Assembly: GCF_001435345.1 (NCBI RefSeq)
Contig: NZ_AZGO01000065.1
Span: 77,550-137,754, forward strand
Length of the DNA stretch: 60,205 bases
Reading direction: 5' to 3'
Source of the DNA: Limosilactobacillus pontis DSM 8475
GTDB lineage: Bacteria > Bacillota > Bacilli > Lactobacillales > Lactobacillaceae
The position numbers and the translations under genes were made by a program. Of this stretch, positions 49,001 to 58,197 are shown piece by piece. Every line of letters begins with the position of its first letter. The first letter of the stretch is position 1. A model generated the notes under the pieces. The model saw nothing but the letters and a program-made list of their open reading frames with translations, had not been told where the DNA came from and did no database searches.

Positions 49001-49047
49001 CTTTAATTGTGTTCAATAATCCGCTGGGGGACAAGGAATTCAATCGG

Positions 49048-49080
49048 TGGAACCAGAATGGAACCAAAATGGATCCACAG
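49048..49080. repeat. Three tandem 11-base repeats
   Basis: TGGAACCAGAA, TGGAACCAAAA, TGGATCCACAG in direct succession; the third copy is more diverged. Confidence 0.7.
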
Positions 49081-49119
49081 GTTAGGTTAGAGTAAGGTTA
49101 GGTAAGGTAAGGATAGGTT
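49081..49119 (+). repeat. Degenerate GGTTA/GGTAA repeat
   Basis: Seven GG doublets spaced by TTA, TAA or ATA (with one longer gap) follow each other directly after the 11-base repeats. Such a pattern could form a two-layer G-quadruplex; this is only a possibility. Confidence 0.6.
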
Positions 49120-49370
49120 AAATTTAATTAAGACTAGTAGTGCCGAAGCCAAATTTAAGGAATGACACGTCAAGCTCAACCGGGGCCAAGCATAGATCAT
49201 GTTCGAGTATAATTTTGAAGTTAGCTACTTTCTTATTGACAATGCAGGGGTACCATACGTTTATAATCGTGGGGCCCTTTTCTTCTCCGGGTATTTAATA
49301 ATTTGAAAAAGTGGGTATGTCTGAGTAATTTATGCGATCATGGTGCAGATTGCTGCACGAAGCAAACAAA

Positions 49371-49395
49371 AAAGCAGCCCAGCCTGGGACTGCCA
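49371..49395 (-). terminator. Terminator of the LapA-like gene
   Basis: Read on the reverse strand: GCAGTCCCAG, GCTGGGCTGC and then six T, a near-perfect stem downstream of the reverse-strand gene. Confidence 0.75.
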
Positions 49396-49401
49396 TTCGT
49401 A

Positions 49402-49776
49402 TTAGTTATTCGTTGGCTGTGTCGGTTGCGTTGCCGAACCGACCACCTCCTGCTGACGAGTAGTCAGGGAGTGCTTGAGCTGCCGGTTTTCGTCCTGCAG
49501 CTGCTTGATTTCCCTTTTTAGCCGTGTAATCTCCTGCTTATTAGGTTGCTTCTGCAATTCCTTGATTTCCTTGTTGACCTTGATGTGGTTGGAGAAGGAG
49601 AAGAGGTAGATGATCAGGGCGCCAATCAATAGACAAACTAAAATCAATAGAACTAGTGGTGTATTGACCCGACTGAAGAGTAGGTTGACCTCGACCGTGG
49701 CCGTGTTGAGTAGGGCAAAGATGACGAAGACGATTAATAGAATGATGGAAACGATCATCGTTGATTGCTTTTTCAT
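49402..49776 (-). CDS. LapA family membrane protein
   Basis: A 124-residue protein with two membrane helices (VSIILLIVFVIFALLNTATVEV near 9-30 and PLVLLILVCLLIGALIIYLF near 40-59), the second leading into a coiled coil (IKELQKQPNKQEITRLKREIKQLQDEN) and a Gln/Thr-rich tail. The NTATVEVNLLF linker is typical of the LapA (lipopolysaccharide assembly A, DUF1049) domain. In Gram-positive bacteria its role is not known. ATG 49776 follows AGGAAG; an upstream in-frame start to 49827 overlaps the ASCH gene and is less likely. Confidence 0.87.
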   Translation of the reverse strand: MKKQSTMIVSIILLIVFVIFALLNTATVEVNLLFSRVNTPLVLLILVCLLIGALIIYLFSFSNHIKVNKEIKELQKQPNKQEITRLKREIKQLQDENRQLKHSLTTRQQEVVGSATQPTQPTNN

Positions 49777-49823
49777 GTGCTTTGGACTTCCTTTGATAAT
49801 TGCTTTATGTTCAGTATACCATT

Positions 49824-50210
49824 TCAATAGATCAGCGGTGCAACAACCTCAGTAAACCAGCGCTTAGCAACGACGTCTTGGGGACCGGTAACGGGGGCCG
49901 GTTTGATCAAGTGGTCATCAACGTTGAAGAGGCCTAGCTGCCCCTTGACCGGGATTGGCTCAATCCAGTATGAACCACTGAGACCAAAAGGGGCAAGGCG
50001 CCAGCCATAGTCGTGGTCGCCATACCGGTCAATTTTAACCAACTTAGCAACACAAGTAGCGTAGCCAGGGATGCCGCCGTGAACTTTCTTGGCGGTACCA
50101 CAAATTAGCAGATCCCCCCGATAGTTGGTTGACCAGCTACGGTACTCAATGGTCTTCTTCCCCCAGAAGATGTCCATCACATAGTCGGATCGAATCGATA
50201 GTGCATTCAT
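49824..50210 (-). CDS. ASCH domain protein
   Basis: A 128-residue protein with the ASCH fold, related to PUA and thought to bind RNA or modified nucleotides. The family pattern is near the N-terminus: LSIRSDYVMDIFWGKKTIEYRSW followed by YRGDLLICGTAKK near 31-43, and YWIEPIPVKGQLGLF near 81-95. The GKKTIEYR segment is the most conserved part. The gene's reverse-strand start is near AGGAAT; it lies between ldh and the LapA-like gene, but after the ldh terminator. Confidence 0.87.
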   Translation of the reverse strand: MNALSIRSDYVMDIFWGKKTIEYRSWSTNYRGDLLICGTAKKVHGGIPGYATCVAKLVKIDRYGDHDYGWRLAPFGLSGSYWIEPIPVKGQLGLFNVDDHLIKPAPVTGPQDVVAKRWFTEVVAPLIY

Positions 50211-50225
50211 GATTCCTCCCCAAAT

Positions 50226-50258
50226 AAAAAACGACCGGTCAGACGACCAGTCGTTTTA
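50226..50258 (-). terminator. Terminator of ldh
   Basis: AAAACGACCGGTC and GACCAGTCGTTTT form a long stem with one mismatch around AGAC. On the reverse strand it stands just after ldh and is followed by TTTT. Confidence 0.85.
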
Positions 50259-50284
50259 ACGGATTAGGTTATAACTAATGAGGA

Positions 50285-51250
<966 letters not shown>

Positions 51251-51305
51251 TTAACAGTCTCCCTTTCATCCTATATGTGCTATTTTGAGATTCCTCTCAT
51301 AATTA

Positions 51306-51337
51306 ATTATAGCATTCCTTGTGAAAAAAGCTATCAA
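51306..51337 (-). promoter_or_regulatory. ldh promoter
   Basis: On the reverse strand TATAAT (51311-51306) is preceded by TGC, an extended -10. TTGATA (51337-51332) is 20 bases upstream, longer than usual, so the extended -10 probably carries the activity. The leader is about 50 bases. Confidence 0.65.
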
Positions 51338-51392
51338 TTTGTGAAATGAGATTCAATTTTGCCCGAAAATTTAACATTCACCGCTTAGATTG

Positions 51393-51569
51393 TCAGTTGA
51401 AGGCAACATAACCAGCCACTAGGAGGGCTACCACAACCATCGGCCAGAGCAGGACGTGAATCAGGGCGCCGACCAGCAGGATCACAAACAGGATTCCCAG
51501 GACCTTGAGGGTGAAGATCCCTAACTTCCATAGGATCCACAGGGCGAGCAACAGGATCAGGATACTCAT
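51393..51569 (-). CDS. Small hydrophobic membrane protein, 58 residues
   Basis: Nearly the whole protein is hydrophobic: two or three helices (ILILLLALWILWKLGIF, VLGILFVILLVGALIHVLLW, MVVVALLVAGYVAFN) with few charges. Family not recognised. The ATG at 51569 has GGAGG 7-8 bases before it; the frame continues upstream to 51650 without a better site. Similar one-domain membrane peptides are common in lactobacilli next to ldh, but that is an impression and not a family assignment. Confidence 0.75.
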   Translation of the reverse strand: MSILILLLALWILWKLGIFTLKVLGILFVILLVGALIHVLLWPMVVVALLVAGYVAFN

Positions 51570-51709
51570 TTTCTTTCCTCCATATTTGATGGTGCCAAGT
51601 ATATCACCAGCTTCGGCCGAGGGTGAAGCTGGTGAATTAAACTTTGGCACTTTCTTAACCTTGTGATAAAATATAGTTATCTAAATGGCTAATTAGCCGC
51701 GAAATAACG

Positions 51710-52051
51710 ATGGAGGAGGTGGTTACCATTCTGAATCGAACGAAGCAGTTTATGCGTGAAAATGATTTAATGTATAAGAAAGAATACATTCGTCCAATGA
51801 TGACGCCACAGCACGTCTATGTCTTTCGGTTTGGTAAACACAGGCTAAACAATCGGGTAATCATTCGGTATTCCCACACCTGGACGGGCCGTTTGAAGAT
51901 TAACGAAATTGACGTCCGACTTCATCATCAACATCACCCGCGCATCTTCTTGACCGAGGCCGACCTGATCGACTACCTGAAGCACCATATGGAAAAGGAA
52001 AAACGGTGGGAAAAAGAACGATCACATGCCGATGATGGTGAAGCAGAATAG
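51710..52051 (+). CDS. Hypothetical protein with an uncertain, possibly non-AUG start
   Basis: A protein of 107-113 residues, basic and His-rich toward the end (VRLHHQHHPRIFLTEADLIDYLKHHMEKEKR), with no membrane helix and no recognised family. The middle (HVYVFRFGKHRLNNRVIIRYSH) looks like beta strands. The first ATG (51710) has no binding site, while GGAGGAGGTGG lies just after it, inside the frame. The best-spaced codon after that site is ATT 51728, with CTG 51731 next. The gene has TAAAAT at about 51667 as possible -10. Confidence 0.7.
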   Translation: MEEVVTILNRTKQFMRENDLMYKKEYIRPMMTPQHVYVFRFGKHRLNNRVIIRYSHTWTGRLKINEIDVRLHHQHHPRIFLTEADLIDYLKHHMEKEKRWEKERSHADDGEAE

Positions 52052-52119
52052 GTGATCGTTGCACAGATCGTGACCATGATTTTGTGGCCGCGATTTTATT
52101 ATTTAAGGAGGCTTTTTAA

Positions 52120-53082
52120 GTGGAATGGACAGCAGTAACCGTAACTACGTCTAGCGAGGCCGTTGAGGCGGTCAGCTATATTTTAACTAACGAGGGAGCC
52201 CAGGGCGTTCAAATTGATGACGCCGCCGACTTTGCCCAGCTCAAACCCGGTCGTTATGGTAAAAACGGCGAGATCGTCGACCTCACGACAATCCCCCACC
52301 GGACGTCTGGAGCGGCGGTGACGGGCTACTTCCAGGCCAACACCTTCGTTCCTGAGCTCCTGCCGACAATTCGTCAACGGGTGGCTAAGCTGCGTGACTA
52401 TGGTTTGAATTCCGGCGACAATGAGGTCACGTCTGCGGTGGTCGACAACCAGCAGTGGGCGACCGTTTGGCAGAAGTATTACCACCCGCTGCGGGTTACC
52501 AATGAATTGACGATCGTCCCCCAGTGGGAGGATTACCAGCCGGAGCAGGATCAAGAGAAGCTCCTGGTGCTCGATCCGGGGATGGCCTTTGGTACCGGGA
52601 CCCACCCGACGACTAAGCTGATGCTGATGGCACTGGAAAACGTCATCCGGGGCGGGGAATCGTTGATTGACGTTGGCACCGGGTCCGGGGTGCTGAGCAT
52701 TGCCGCCAAGCAACTGGGAGCCGGGGATGTTCAGGCCTACGACATTGATGAGGTGGCTGTCCGGTCCGCCCGGAAGAACCTGGACTTGAACCCGGTCGCT
52801 GCGGACGTCAAGTTGGGCGTCAACAGCCTGCTTGACGGGATCCATACCCAGGTTGACGTGGTGGTGGCCAACATCTTAGCCGAGATCATCGTACCGCTGA
52901 TTCCCCAGGCCTTTGCTAACCTGAAGCCGGGTGGTCACTTTCTGGTCTCGGGGATCATCGACGATAAGGCGGCCATGGTCCGGCAGAAGATGGTTGATCA
53001 GGGCTTTGTTATTGACAGTGAGACCAAGATGGGTGACTGGCATGGGATTATCGCCCACAAACCGACGGAGGATGAGGACTGA
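52120..53082 (+). CDS. prmA: Ribosomal protein L11 methyltransferase
   Basis: PrmA trimethylates several amino groups of ribosomal protein L11. The 320 residues comprise an N-terminal substrate-recognition domain and the SAM domain with [15 protein letters not shown] near 150-164, [14 protein letters not shown] near 181-194 and [10 protein letters not shown] near 247-256 (the NPP-like site, reading NILA as in this family). GTG 52120 follows AAGGAGG. The stop codon overlaps the rsmE start by one base. Confidence 0.97.
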   Translation: MEWTAVTVTTSSEAVEAVSYILTNEGAQGVQIDDAADFAQLKPGRYGKNGEIVDLTTIPHRTSGAAVTGYFQANTFVPELLPTIRQRVAKLRDYGLNSGDNEVTSAVVDNQQWATVWQKYYHPLRVTNELTIVPQWEDYQPEQDQEKLLVLDPGMAFGTGTHPTTKLMLMALENVIRGGESLIDVGTGSGVLSIAAKQLGAGDVQAYDIDEVAVRSARKNLDLNPVAADVKLGVNSLLDGIHTQVDVVVANILAEIIVPLIPQAFANLKPGGHFLVSGIIDDKAAMVRQKMVDQGFVIDSETKMGDWHGIIAHKPTEDED

Positions 53083-53834
53083 TGCAACGCTACTTTATCA
53101 ATCAACCGGCTGACGGGCAGGAATTGGCACTGCCTAAGGACGTTGCCCACCACCTGGTTACGGTCTTACGGGCGACGGTCGGCAGCCAAGTTGAACTTGT
53201 TTTAGCCGACCACCGGGTTTACCTGGCCACGGTGACGGCTACCAACCCGGCCCAGGTCAAGATCGTTCAAGACCTTGACCGAGACAGTGAATTGCCGCTA
53301 CGGGTTACCCTGGTCTGCGGCCTGCCCAAGACCAAGGAGAAGCCGGAGCTAATTGTCCAGAAGGCCACCGAATTGGGGGCTGATCGGATCGTCTTCTTCG
53401 AATCGGCCCGGTCGATCAGCCACTGGGCGAAAAACAAGCAGGCCAAGAAGCTGGCCCGTCTGCAGAAGATTGCCGATGGGGCAGCCGAGCAATCCCACCG
53501 CAACCGTCAACCCCAGGTGGCCTATTACCCAGACCTGGAATCGGCGCTGGCTGCCAACCCAGCCGATCAGCGGGTAGTTGCCTGGGAGGAGTCAGCCAAG
53601 CAGGGGGAGACGAGTGCCCTCCACCGCCTGCTAGTGGGGATGACAACGGGCCAGTCCCTACTGGCGGTCTTTGGTCCCGAGGGTGGGTTGACCGGCCAGG
53701 AAGTCGAACGGATGCAGGAGGTTGGGGTGGTCCCGGTTGGCCTAGGTCCGCGGATCCTGCGCACGGAAACGGCCCCGCTCTACTTCATGGCGGCGGTCTC
53801 CTACGCCAGTGAATTGGCGACCACCCAGCGTTAA
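53082..53834 (+). CDS. rsmE: 16S rRNA m3U1498 methyltransferase RsmE
   Basis: RsmE methylates U1498 in helix 44 of 16S rRNA; it has the SPOUT (knotted) fold. In 250 residues: an N-terminal PUA-like domain, KTKEKPELIVQKATELG near 85-101, the AEQSHRNRQPQV segment near 134-145, and the knot region with FGPEGGLTGQEVERM near 197-211 and LGPRILRTETAPLYFM near 222-237. The start overlaps the prmA stop (TGATG), the usual pairing for these genes in Firmicutes. Confidence 0.97.
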   Translation: MQRYFINQPADGQELALPKDVAHHLVTVLRATVGSQVELVLADHRVYLATVTATNPAQVKIVQDLDRDSELPLRVTLVCGLPKTKEKPELIVQKATELGADRIVFFESARSISHWAKNKQAKKLARLQKIADGAAEQSHRNRQPQVAYYPDLESALAANPADQRVVAWEESAKQGETSALHRLLVGMTTGQSLLAVFGPEGGLTGQEVERMQEVGVVPVGLGPRILRTETAPLYFMAAVSYASELATTQR

Positions 53835-53906
53835 TGATTACACTGGATTGTGCTACAATGAGAAAAATCAGTAAGAAAGAGAATATTGATAATAAGGTGT
53901 TGTAAA

Positions 53907-54239
53907 ATGGCAATCTTCAAAAGTAAATGGCAAGCGATGGATAAACTGCTCTGGGAGCTGGGGGTCGTCTTTGGGATGCTAGTACCCGTTTTGACCGACC
54001 AGCTATCGTTCTTGACCCGGGTCCACTGGGTTGTCTGGTTCCTACTGGTCGTCAATGGTATCTATAGTATCTGGATTGGAAATCGGGTTGCCAAACGGCA
54101 GCTGAGTGTGCTTAACCTGTTAGTCTTTCCCGTGCTGTTTCTGCTGGCGGCTTACTTCTTCATGCCACACTTTACCTACTATTTTGCACCAGCTTACTGG
54201 GCGGTAAGCTACCTGGCCTGGGCCAGTCGGCAACAATAA
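53907..54239 (+). CDS. Hypothetical membrane protein, 110 residues
   Basis: Four hydrophobic segments: about 13-32 (LLWELGVVFGMLVPVLTDQL), 36-56 (THWVVWFLLVV-like), 66-85 (SVLNLLVFPVLFLLAAYFFM) and 88-104. No catalytic motif, family not recognised. ATG 53907 has AAGGTG upstream, and the longer in-frame start at 53886 has none. It lies between rsmE and rel and probably forms part of the same transcript; a weak T-rich stretch separates it from rsmE. Confidence 0.75.
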   Translation: MAIFKSKWQAMDKLLWELGVVFGMLVPVLTDQLSFLTRVHWVVWFLLVVNGIYSIWIGNRVAKRQLSVLNLLVFPVLFLLAAYFFMPHFTYYFAPAYWAVSYLAWASRQQ

Positions 54240-54260
54240 TTTGACGAAGGGGGAATGGGA

Positions 54261-56498
54261 ATGTCACAGACAAAAGAATTAACGCATGAAGACGTGCGGC
54301 GGATGGTTGCTTCCTACATGAATGATGAACATGTGGCCCTGGTTGAGAAGGCCTACCGCTTCGCCGCCGTTTGCCACCATGACCAGCGGCGCAAGTCCGG
54401 CGAGCCATACATCATCCACCCAATCCAGGTTGCCGGAATCCTGGCTGACCTCCAGATGGACCCGGAGACGGTCTGCGCGGGTTACCTCCACGACATCGCT
54501 GAGGATACCGGTGCAACTTTGGACGACATCAGGGAGCTATTTGGTCCGACCATTGCCATGATCGTTGACGGTGACACCAAACTGGGCAAGATTCACTACA
54601 AGTCCAATCGGGAACAGATGGCAGCAACCCACCGGAAGCTGCTTTTGGCGATGTCCAAGGATATTCGGGTAATGATTGTTAAGCTGGCTGACCGTCTGCA
54701 CAACATGCGGACCCTCCAGCACCTGCGGCCGGACAAGCAACGGCGGATCTCCAATGAAACGCTGGAGATCTACGCCCCAATTGCTGACCGGCTGGGGATC
54801 AGTACGATTAAGTGGGAACTAGAGGACCTGTCCCTGCGCTACCTCAACCCGCAGCAGTATTACCGGATTGTTCACCTGATGAACTCACGGCGTGACCAGC
54901 GGGTTGACTACATCAACAGTGCAATCGAACTGATCAAAAACGCCCTGGGGGACCTGAAATTGGGCCCCAACGTTGAGATCTACGGCCGGCCCAAGCATAT
55001 CTACTCGATCTACCGTAAGATGGTGACCCAGCACAAGCAGTTCAGTCAGATCTATGACCTGCTGGCGATCCGGGTGGTGGTTGACACCATCAAGGATTGC
55101 TACGCCGTTCTTGGGGCCATCCACACCAATTGGAAGCCAATGCCGGGCCGGTTCAAGGACTACATTGCCATGCCCAAGACCAACGGCTACCAGTCACTGC
55201 ACACCACGGTGATTGGACCCGAGGGCCGGCCACTGGAGGTTCAGATCCGGACCCACAAGATGCACGAGGTTGCGGAATACGGGGTCGCTGCCCACTGGGC
55301 CTACAAGGAGGGTAAGACCAACGGGGTTCAGCAGACCCGTGACAGTCAGAAGCTGAACGTCGTCAAGGAAATTCTCGAACTGCGTCAGGACAGCAACGGC
55401 ACCGATGAGTTCATGCAGGGTGTCCAGAGCGATATCTTCACCGACAAGGTCTACGCCTTTACCCCCAAGGGCGACGTGATTGAGATGCCCAAGGGGTCTG
55501 GTCCCCTGGACATGGCCTATCAGATCCATACCGAGGTTGGCAACCACACGACCGGGGCCAAGGTCAACGGGCGGATCGTGCCCCTGGACTACGAGATCAA
55601 GAACGGTGAGATTGTCGATATCCTGACCTCACCATCTTCGGCGGGGCCGAGCCGGGATTGGCTTGACCTGGTTAAGACGCGGCGGGCCCGCAACAAGATT
55701 CGTCAGTTCTTCCGTGCCCACTACCGGGAGCAGAACATTGAGCAGGGGAAGCAGATGGTTGAAACCGAGCTGCGCGAAGCCGGCTATGACCCGTTTGCCC
55801 TGCTGACGGATAAAAAGGCGGCCGACGTGGCCCAGGCCCTGCACTACAGCACTGCCGATGACATGTACGCCGCAATTGGCTTTGGTGACTTGGCACCGGT
55901 GGGGGTCAGGAACCGTTTCACGGCCGATATTCGTCAAAGGGAGGAAAACGACCGTCAGGAGGCTGCCCAGCGGGCCCTTCTCGAGGAACACAAGACCCTG
56001 GAGAAACCCGATGAGCGGGCTAAGCAGAAGCAGGCTAAGGCTTCCAGTGAGGGGGTCGTGGTCGAGGGGGTTGACAACCTCCTTGTCCGGCTCAGCCACT
56101 GCTGTGACCCCGTTCCCGGCGATGAGATCGTCGGCTACATCACCAAGGGGCGTGGGGTCTCCGTTCACCGTAAGGACTGCCCGAACATCAAGGCGGCCGA
56201 GAAGAGCGGCCAGCGAATCGTCAGTGTCTACTGGGCCGACCCACGCGGGGACAAGACCAACTATGACGCTGACATCGAGGTGCAGGGCTATAACCGCAAT
56301 GGCATGCTCAACGATGTCCTGCGGTCGATCAACAACAGTACCCGTTTCCTGAACTCAGTCAACGGGAAGGTCGACCACAACAAGATGGTCACGATCAGCC
56401 TGACAATCGGCGTTCGTAACCTGCAGCAGCTACAGCTGATCATGAACGCTCTGAAGAACATCCGGGATGTCTACGTGGCCAAGCGGGTCATTCGCTAG
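54261..56498 (+). CDS. rel: Bifunctional (p)ppGpp synthetase/hydrolase Rel
   Basis: Rel makes and breaks the alarmone (p)ppGpp in the stringent response. In 745 residues: HD hydrolase domain with HPIQVAGIL near 52 and the metal-binding HDIAEDT near 77-83 intact, the synthetase domain with RFKDYIAMPKTNGYQSLHT near 298-316 and EVQIRTHKMHEVAE near 325-338, TGS domain (VYAFTPKGDVIEMPKGS near 395), a zinc-finger-type helical region with CCDPVPGDEIVGYITKGRG near 615, and a C-terminal ACT domain. ATG 54261 fits the AAGGGGGA site. dtd follows after 10 bases. Confidence 0.98.
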   Translation: MSQTKELTHEDVRRMVASYMNDEHVALVEKAYRFAAVCHHDQRRKSGEPYIIHPIQVAGILADLQMDPETVCAGYLHDIAEDTGATLDDIRELFGPTIAMIVDGDTKLGKIHYKSNREQMAATHRKLLLAMSKDIRVMIVKLADRLHNMRTLQHLRPDKQRRISNETLEIYAPIADRLGISTIKWELEDLSLRYLNPQQYYRIVHLMNSRRDQRVDYINSAIELIKNALGDLKLGPNVEIYGRPKHIYSIYRKMVTQHKQFSQIYDLLAIRVVVDTIKDCYAVLGAIHTNWKPMPGRFKDYIAMPKTNGYQSLHTTVIGPEGRPLEVQIRTHKMHEVAEYGVAAHWAYKEGKTNGVQQTRDSQKLNVVKEILELRQDSNGTDEFMQGVQSDIFTDKVYAFTPKGDVIEMPKGSGPLDMAYQIHTEVGNHTTGAKVNGRIVPLDYEIKNGEIVDILTSPSSAGPSRDWLDLVKTRRARNKIRQFFRAHYREQNIEQGKQMVETELREAGYDPFALLTDKKAADVAQALHYSTADDMYAAIGFGDLAPVGVRNRFTADIRQREENDRQEAAQRALLEEHKTLEKPDERAKQKQAKASSEGVVVEGVDNLLVRLSHCCDPVPGDEIVGYITKGRGVSVHRKDCPNIKAAEKSGQRIVSVYWADPRGDKTNYDADIEVQGYNRNGMLNDVLRSINNSTRFLNSVNGKVDHNKMVTISLTIGVRNLQQLQLIMNALKNIRDVYVAKRVIR

Positions 56499-56508
56499 GA
56501 GGAGAATT

Positions 56509-56946
56509 ATGCGTGTTGTATTACAAAAAGTAAACCGGGCCCAGGTAACAATCGACGGGACGGTTGTCGGCAAGATTGGTAGGGGTTATATGCTCCTGGT
56601 CGGTTTTGCTCCCGAAGACGGGGACAAGCAGCTCGACTACCTCGTTCACAAGATCGTCAACCTGCGGGTCTTTGAGGATGAGAGCGGCAAGATGAATAAG
56701 GGACTGAAGGACGTCGACGGGGCGATCCTGTCGATCTCCCAGTTTACCTTGTATGCTGATACCCGTCACGGTAACCGGCCGGGCTTCACTGATGCTGCCA
56801 AGCCGGAGATCGCCGCGCCACTGTACGAGCGGTTCAACCGGAAACTCGCTGCTACCGGCGTTCATGTTGAGACCGGCCGTTTCGGCGCCGACATGCAGGT
56901 CGACCTGGAAAACGACGGGCCAACCACCATTATCTATGAGAAATAA
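56509..56946 (+). CDS. dtd: D-aminoacyl-tRNA deacylase
   Basis: Dtd hydrolyses D-amino acids from tRNA. The 145 residues contain SQFTLYADTRHGNRPGF near 77-93, with the conserved SQFTLY block, and NDGPTTIIYEK at the C-terminus near 133-143, holding the Gly-Pro motif region. The ATG follows AGGAGGAG; the upstream in-frame start at 56467 lies in rel and is rejected. rel-dtd adjacency is the common Firmicutes order. Confidence 0.97.
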   Translation: MRVVLQKVNRAQVTIDGTVVGKIGRGYMLLVGFAPEDGDKQLDYLVHKIVNLRVFEDESGKMNKGLKDVDGAILSISQFTLYADTRHGNRPGFTDAAKPEIAAPLYERFNRKLAATGVHVETGRFGADMQVDLENDGPTTIIYEK

Positions 56947-56984
56947 AAAAATTCGTGATCTCAAATGAGGTCGCGAATTTTTTT
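56946..56984. terminator. Bidirectional terminator between dtd and the kinase gene
   Basis: AAAAATTCGTGATCTC, loop AAAT, GAGGTCGCGAATTTTT, with A-run and T-run flanks; a long stem with two non-Watson-Crick positions. Confidence 0.85.
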
Positions 56985-56987
56985 GCT

Positions 56988-57836
56988 CTAGTACTGGGCC
57001 AGGATCTGGTCGACGGCGCCACCGTAGCTTTCACCGAATAAGACCAGGTGCATGCAGAGATAGTAGAAACGATACCAGGGCAGGCGGTCGTTGATCCCTG
57101 GCGTGAACGGGTACTGGGCGGCGTAGGATTGGTAAAAGTTGTTGTCAAAGCCACCAAAAACTGTCGTCATGGCTAGGTCAAACTCCCGGTCACCGTAGAC
57201 GGCGTCGGGGTCGATCAGGTAGGGCTGGTCGTTGGCAAACATGAAGTTACCCGCCCAGAGGTCACCGTGCAACAGGCTTGGTCGTATGTCATGGCCTTGA
57301 TAGTAGGCGTTGAATTGTTTGACCATCTGGGCGAAGTGCTCCTGGCGCCACCGGTTCCAGCGGACGCGGTCACTGGCCACCTGGACCTCGGGGAGGAGAC
57401 GCTGGTGGACATAGAAGTCGCGCCAACTGCTGTTCCAGGAGTTGTCCTTGACCAGGGCCTTGGTACGGTGGTTATCGGTAAAGCCAAACTGGTTATTGGC
57501 ACTATACTGCTGGTGCATGGTGGCGACGGCCCGGCCGAGGTCGGCTTGGCTGCCGGTGCTCTCGTCTAGCCAATTTAAGACCAGGTAGGCATTGCCGTTG
57601 ATCTCCCCGTTGTGGACGGGGGTTGGGGTGTTAGTGACCTTACCGATTGCCTTTAGCCCGTTGATCTCGTGGGCAAAGTACTTGGCCGGCTGGTTGGGCT
57701 GGACCTTGATGAAGTAGGATCGACCATCCGCCTCGATACGGTAGGACTCGTTGATGTCACCACCACTGACGGGCTGATAGCTGGTCAATTGCTTGAATGG
57801 TAGCTGCTGGAACCACTGATGATTTAACGTACTCAA
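56988..57836 (-). CDS. Fructosamine kinase family protein
   Basis: A 282-residue kinase of the fructosamine-3-kinase/aminoglycoside phosphotransferase-like fold. This family phosphorylates sugar-amine adducts (ketosamines) to destabilise them, reversing protein glycation; the bacterial substrates are mostly ribulosamines. Visible motifs: SGGDINESYRIEADGRSYFIKV near 24-45 with the ATP-binding Lys, the Brenner-type catalytic loop LLHGDLWAGNFMF near 189-201 and the metal-binding DPDAVYGDREFD near 209-220. TTG 57836 is the start, with AAAGGAG upstream. Confidence 0.92.
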   Translation of the reverse strand: MSTLNHQWFQQLPFKQLTSYQPVSGGDINESYRIEADGRSYFIKVQPNQPAKYFAHEINGLKAIGKVTNTPTPVHNGEINGNAYLVLNWLDESTGSQADLGRAVATMHQQYSANNQFGFTDNHRTKALVKDNSWNSSWRDFYVHQRLLPEVQVASDRVRWNRWRQEHFAQMVKQFNAYYQGHDIRPSLLHGDLWAGNFMFANDQPYLIDPDAVYGDREFDLAMTTVFGGFDNNFYQSYAAQYPFTPGINDRLPWYRFYYLCMHLVLFGESYGGAVDQILAQY

Positions 57837-57916
57837 AGAACCACTCCTTTACTAGTTTAGGTTAATTATAACGAGGAGTGACTTGGGATTCAAAACGGGA
57901 AATTACAGGTGGGATA

Positions 57917-57945
57917 TTGACATTCGGGGTGGGGACGAGTAAGGT
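57917..57945 (+). promoter_or_regulatory. Possible promoter of the aspS leader
   Basis: TTGACA (57917-57922) with a 17-base spacer and TAAGGT (57940-57945). The -35 is perfect and the -10 is poor, with TA and final T only. Confidence 0.45.
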
Positions 57946-57964
57946 AAAAAATGAAAATTTGATA

Positions 57965-58164
57965 TTCATAACCAGTAATAAAAGAATGCTCGATACCTTC
58001 AAAGGACCAGCGAGTGGGGATGGTGGAAGCCCACCTTGCGAGGGACCGATTGACACTTTTATGGTTGGACATTCGTCCCGTCAGTTCGCTGACGTTATCG
58101 TTGAGTTGATACCAAGGTGGTACCGTGCATCAGAGCACCCTTGCAGACGCAGGGGTGCTCTTTT
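57965..58164 (+). ncRNA. T-box riboswitch, aspartate-specific
   Basis: Stem I base is ATAACC with bulge AGTAA (57974-57978), then TAAAAG, pairing with CTTTTA-T-GGTT (58056-58066). Between them, on the 3' side, is the specifier GAC (58052-58054) followed by A, so tRNA-Asp is read. A GC-rich apical part (GGTGG/CCACC) lies between. Stem III is CGTCAG/CTGACG (58079-58094). The T-box core AAGGTGGTACCGTG is at 58114-58127, ahead of the terminator GAGCACCC/GGGTGCTC with its T-run (58133-58164). Uncharged tRNA-Asp would prevent the terminator and allow aspS expression. Confidence 0.93.
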
Positions 58165-58197
58165 ATTATTTTATGAATGAAAAAGGAGCACTCGAGA

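Larger units (their letters stand above)
48875..49370. other. Gene-free, repeat-rich interval after lepA
   Basis: About 500 bases with no believable gene on either strand. It holds a 16-bp inverted repeat (48918-49000), three 11-base tandem repeats (49048-49080), a G-doublet stretch (49081-49119) and a promoter-like pair TTGACA (49236-49241) and TATAAT (49262-49267) with an unusually long 20-base spacer. It is more AT-rich and irregular than its surroundings, consistent with an old insertion or a structured RNA. Confidence 0.6.

Noticed and set aside
49046-49057. GGTGGAACCAGA resembling a T-box core
   Set aside because: It is the first unit of an 11-base tandem repeat; there is no specifier stem, no terminator and no amino-acid gene downstream on this strand.
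49303-49521. Forward-strand frame starting with TTG, MKKWVCLSN
   Set aside because: It has no binding site and runs through the terminator and coding region of the convergent LapA-like gene.
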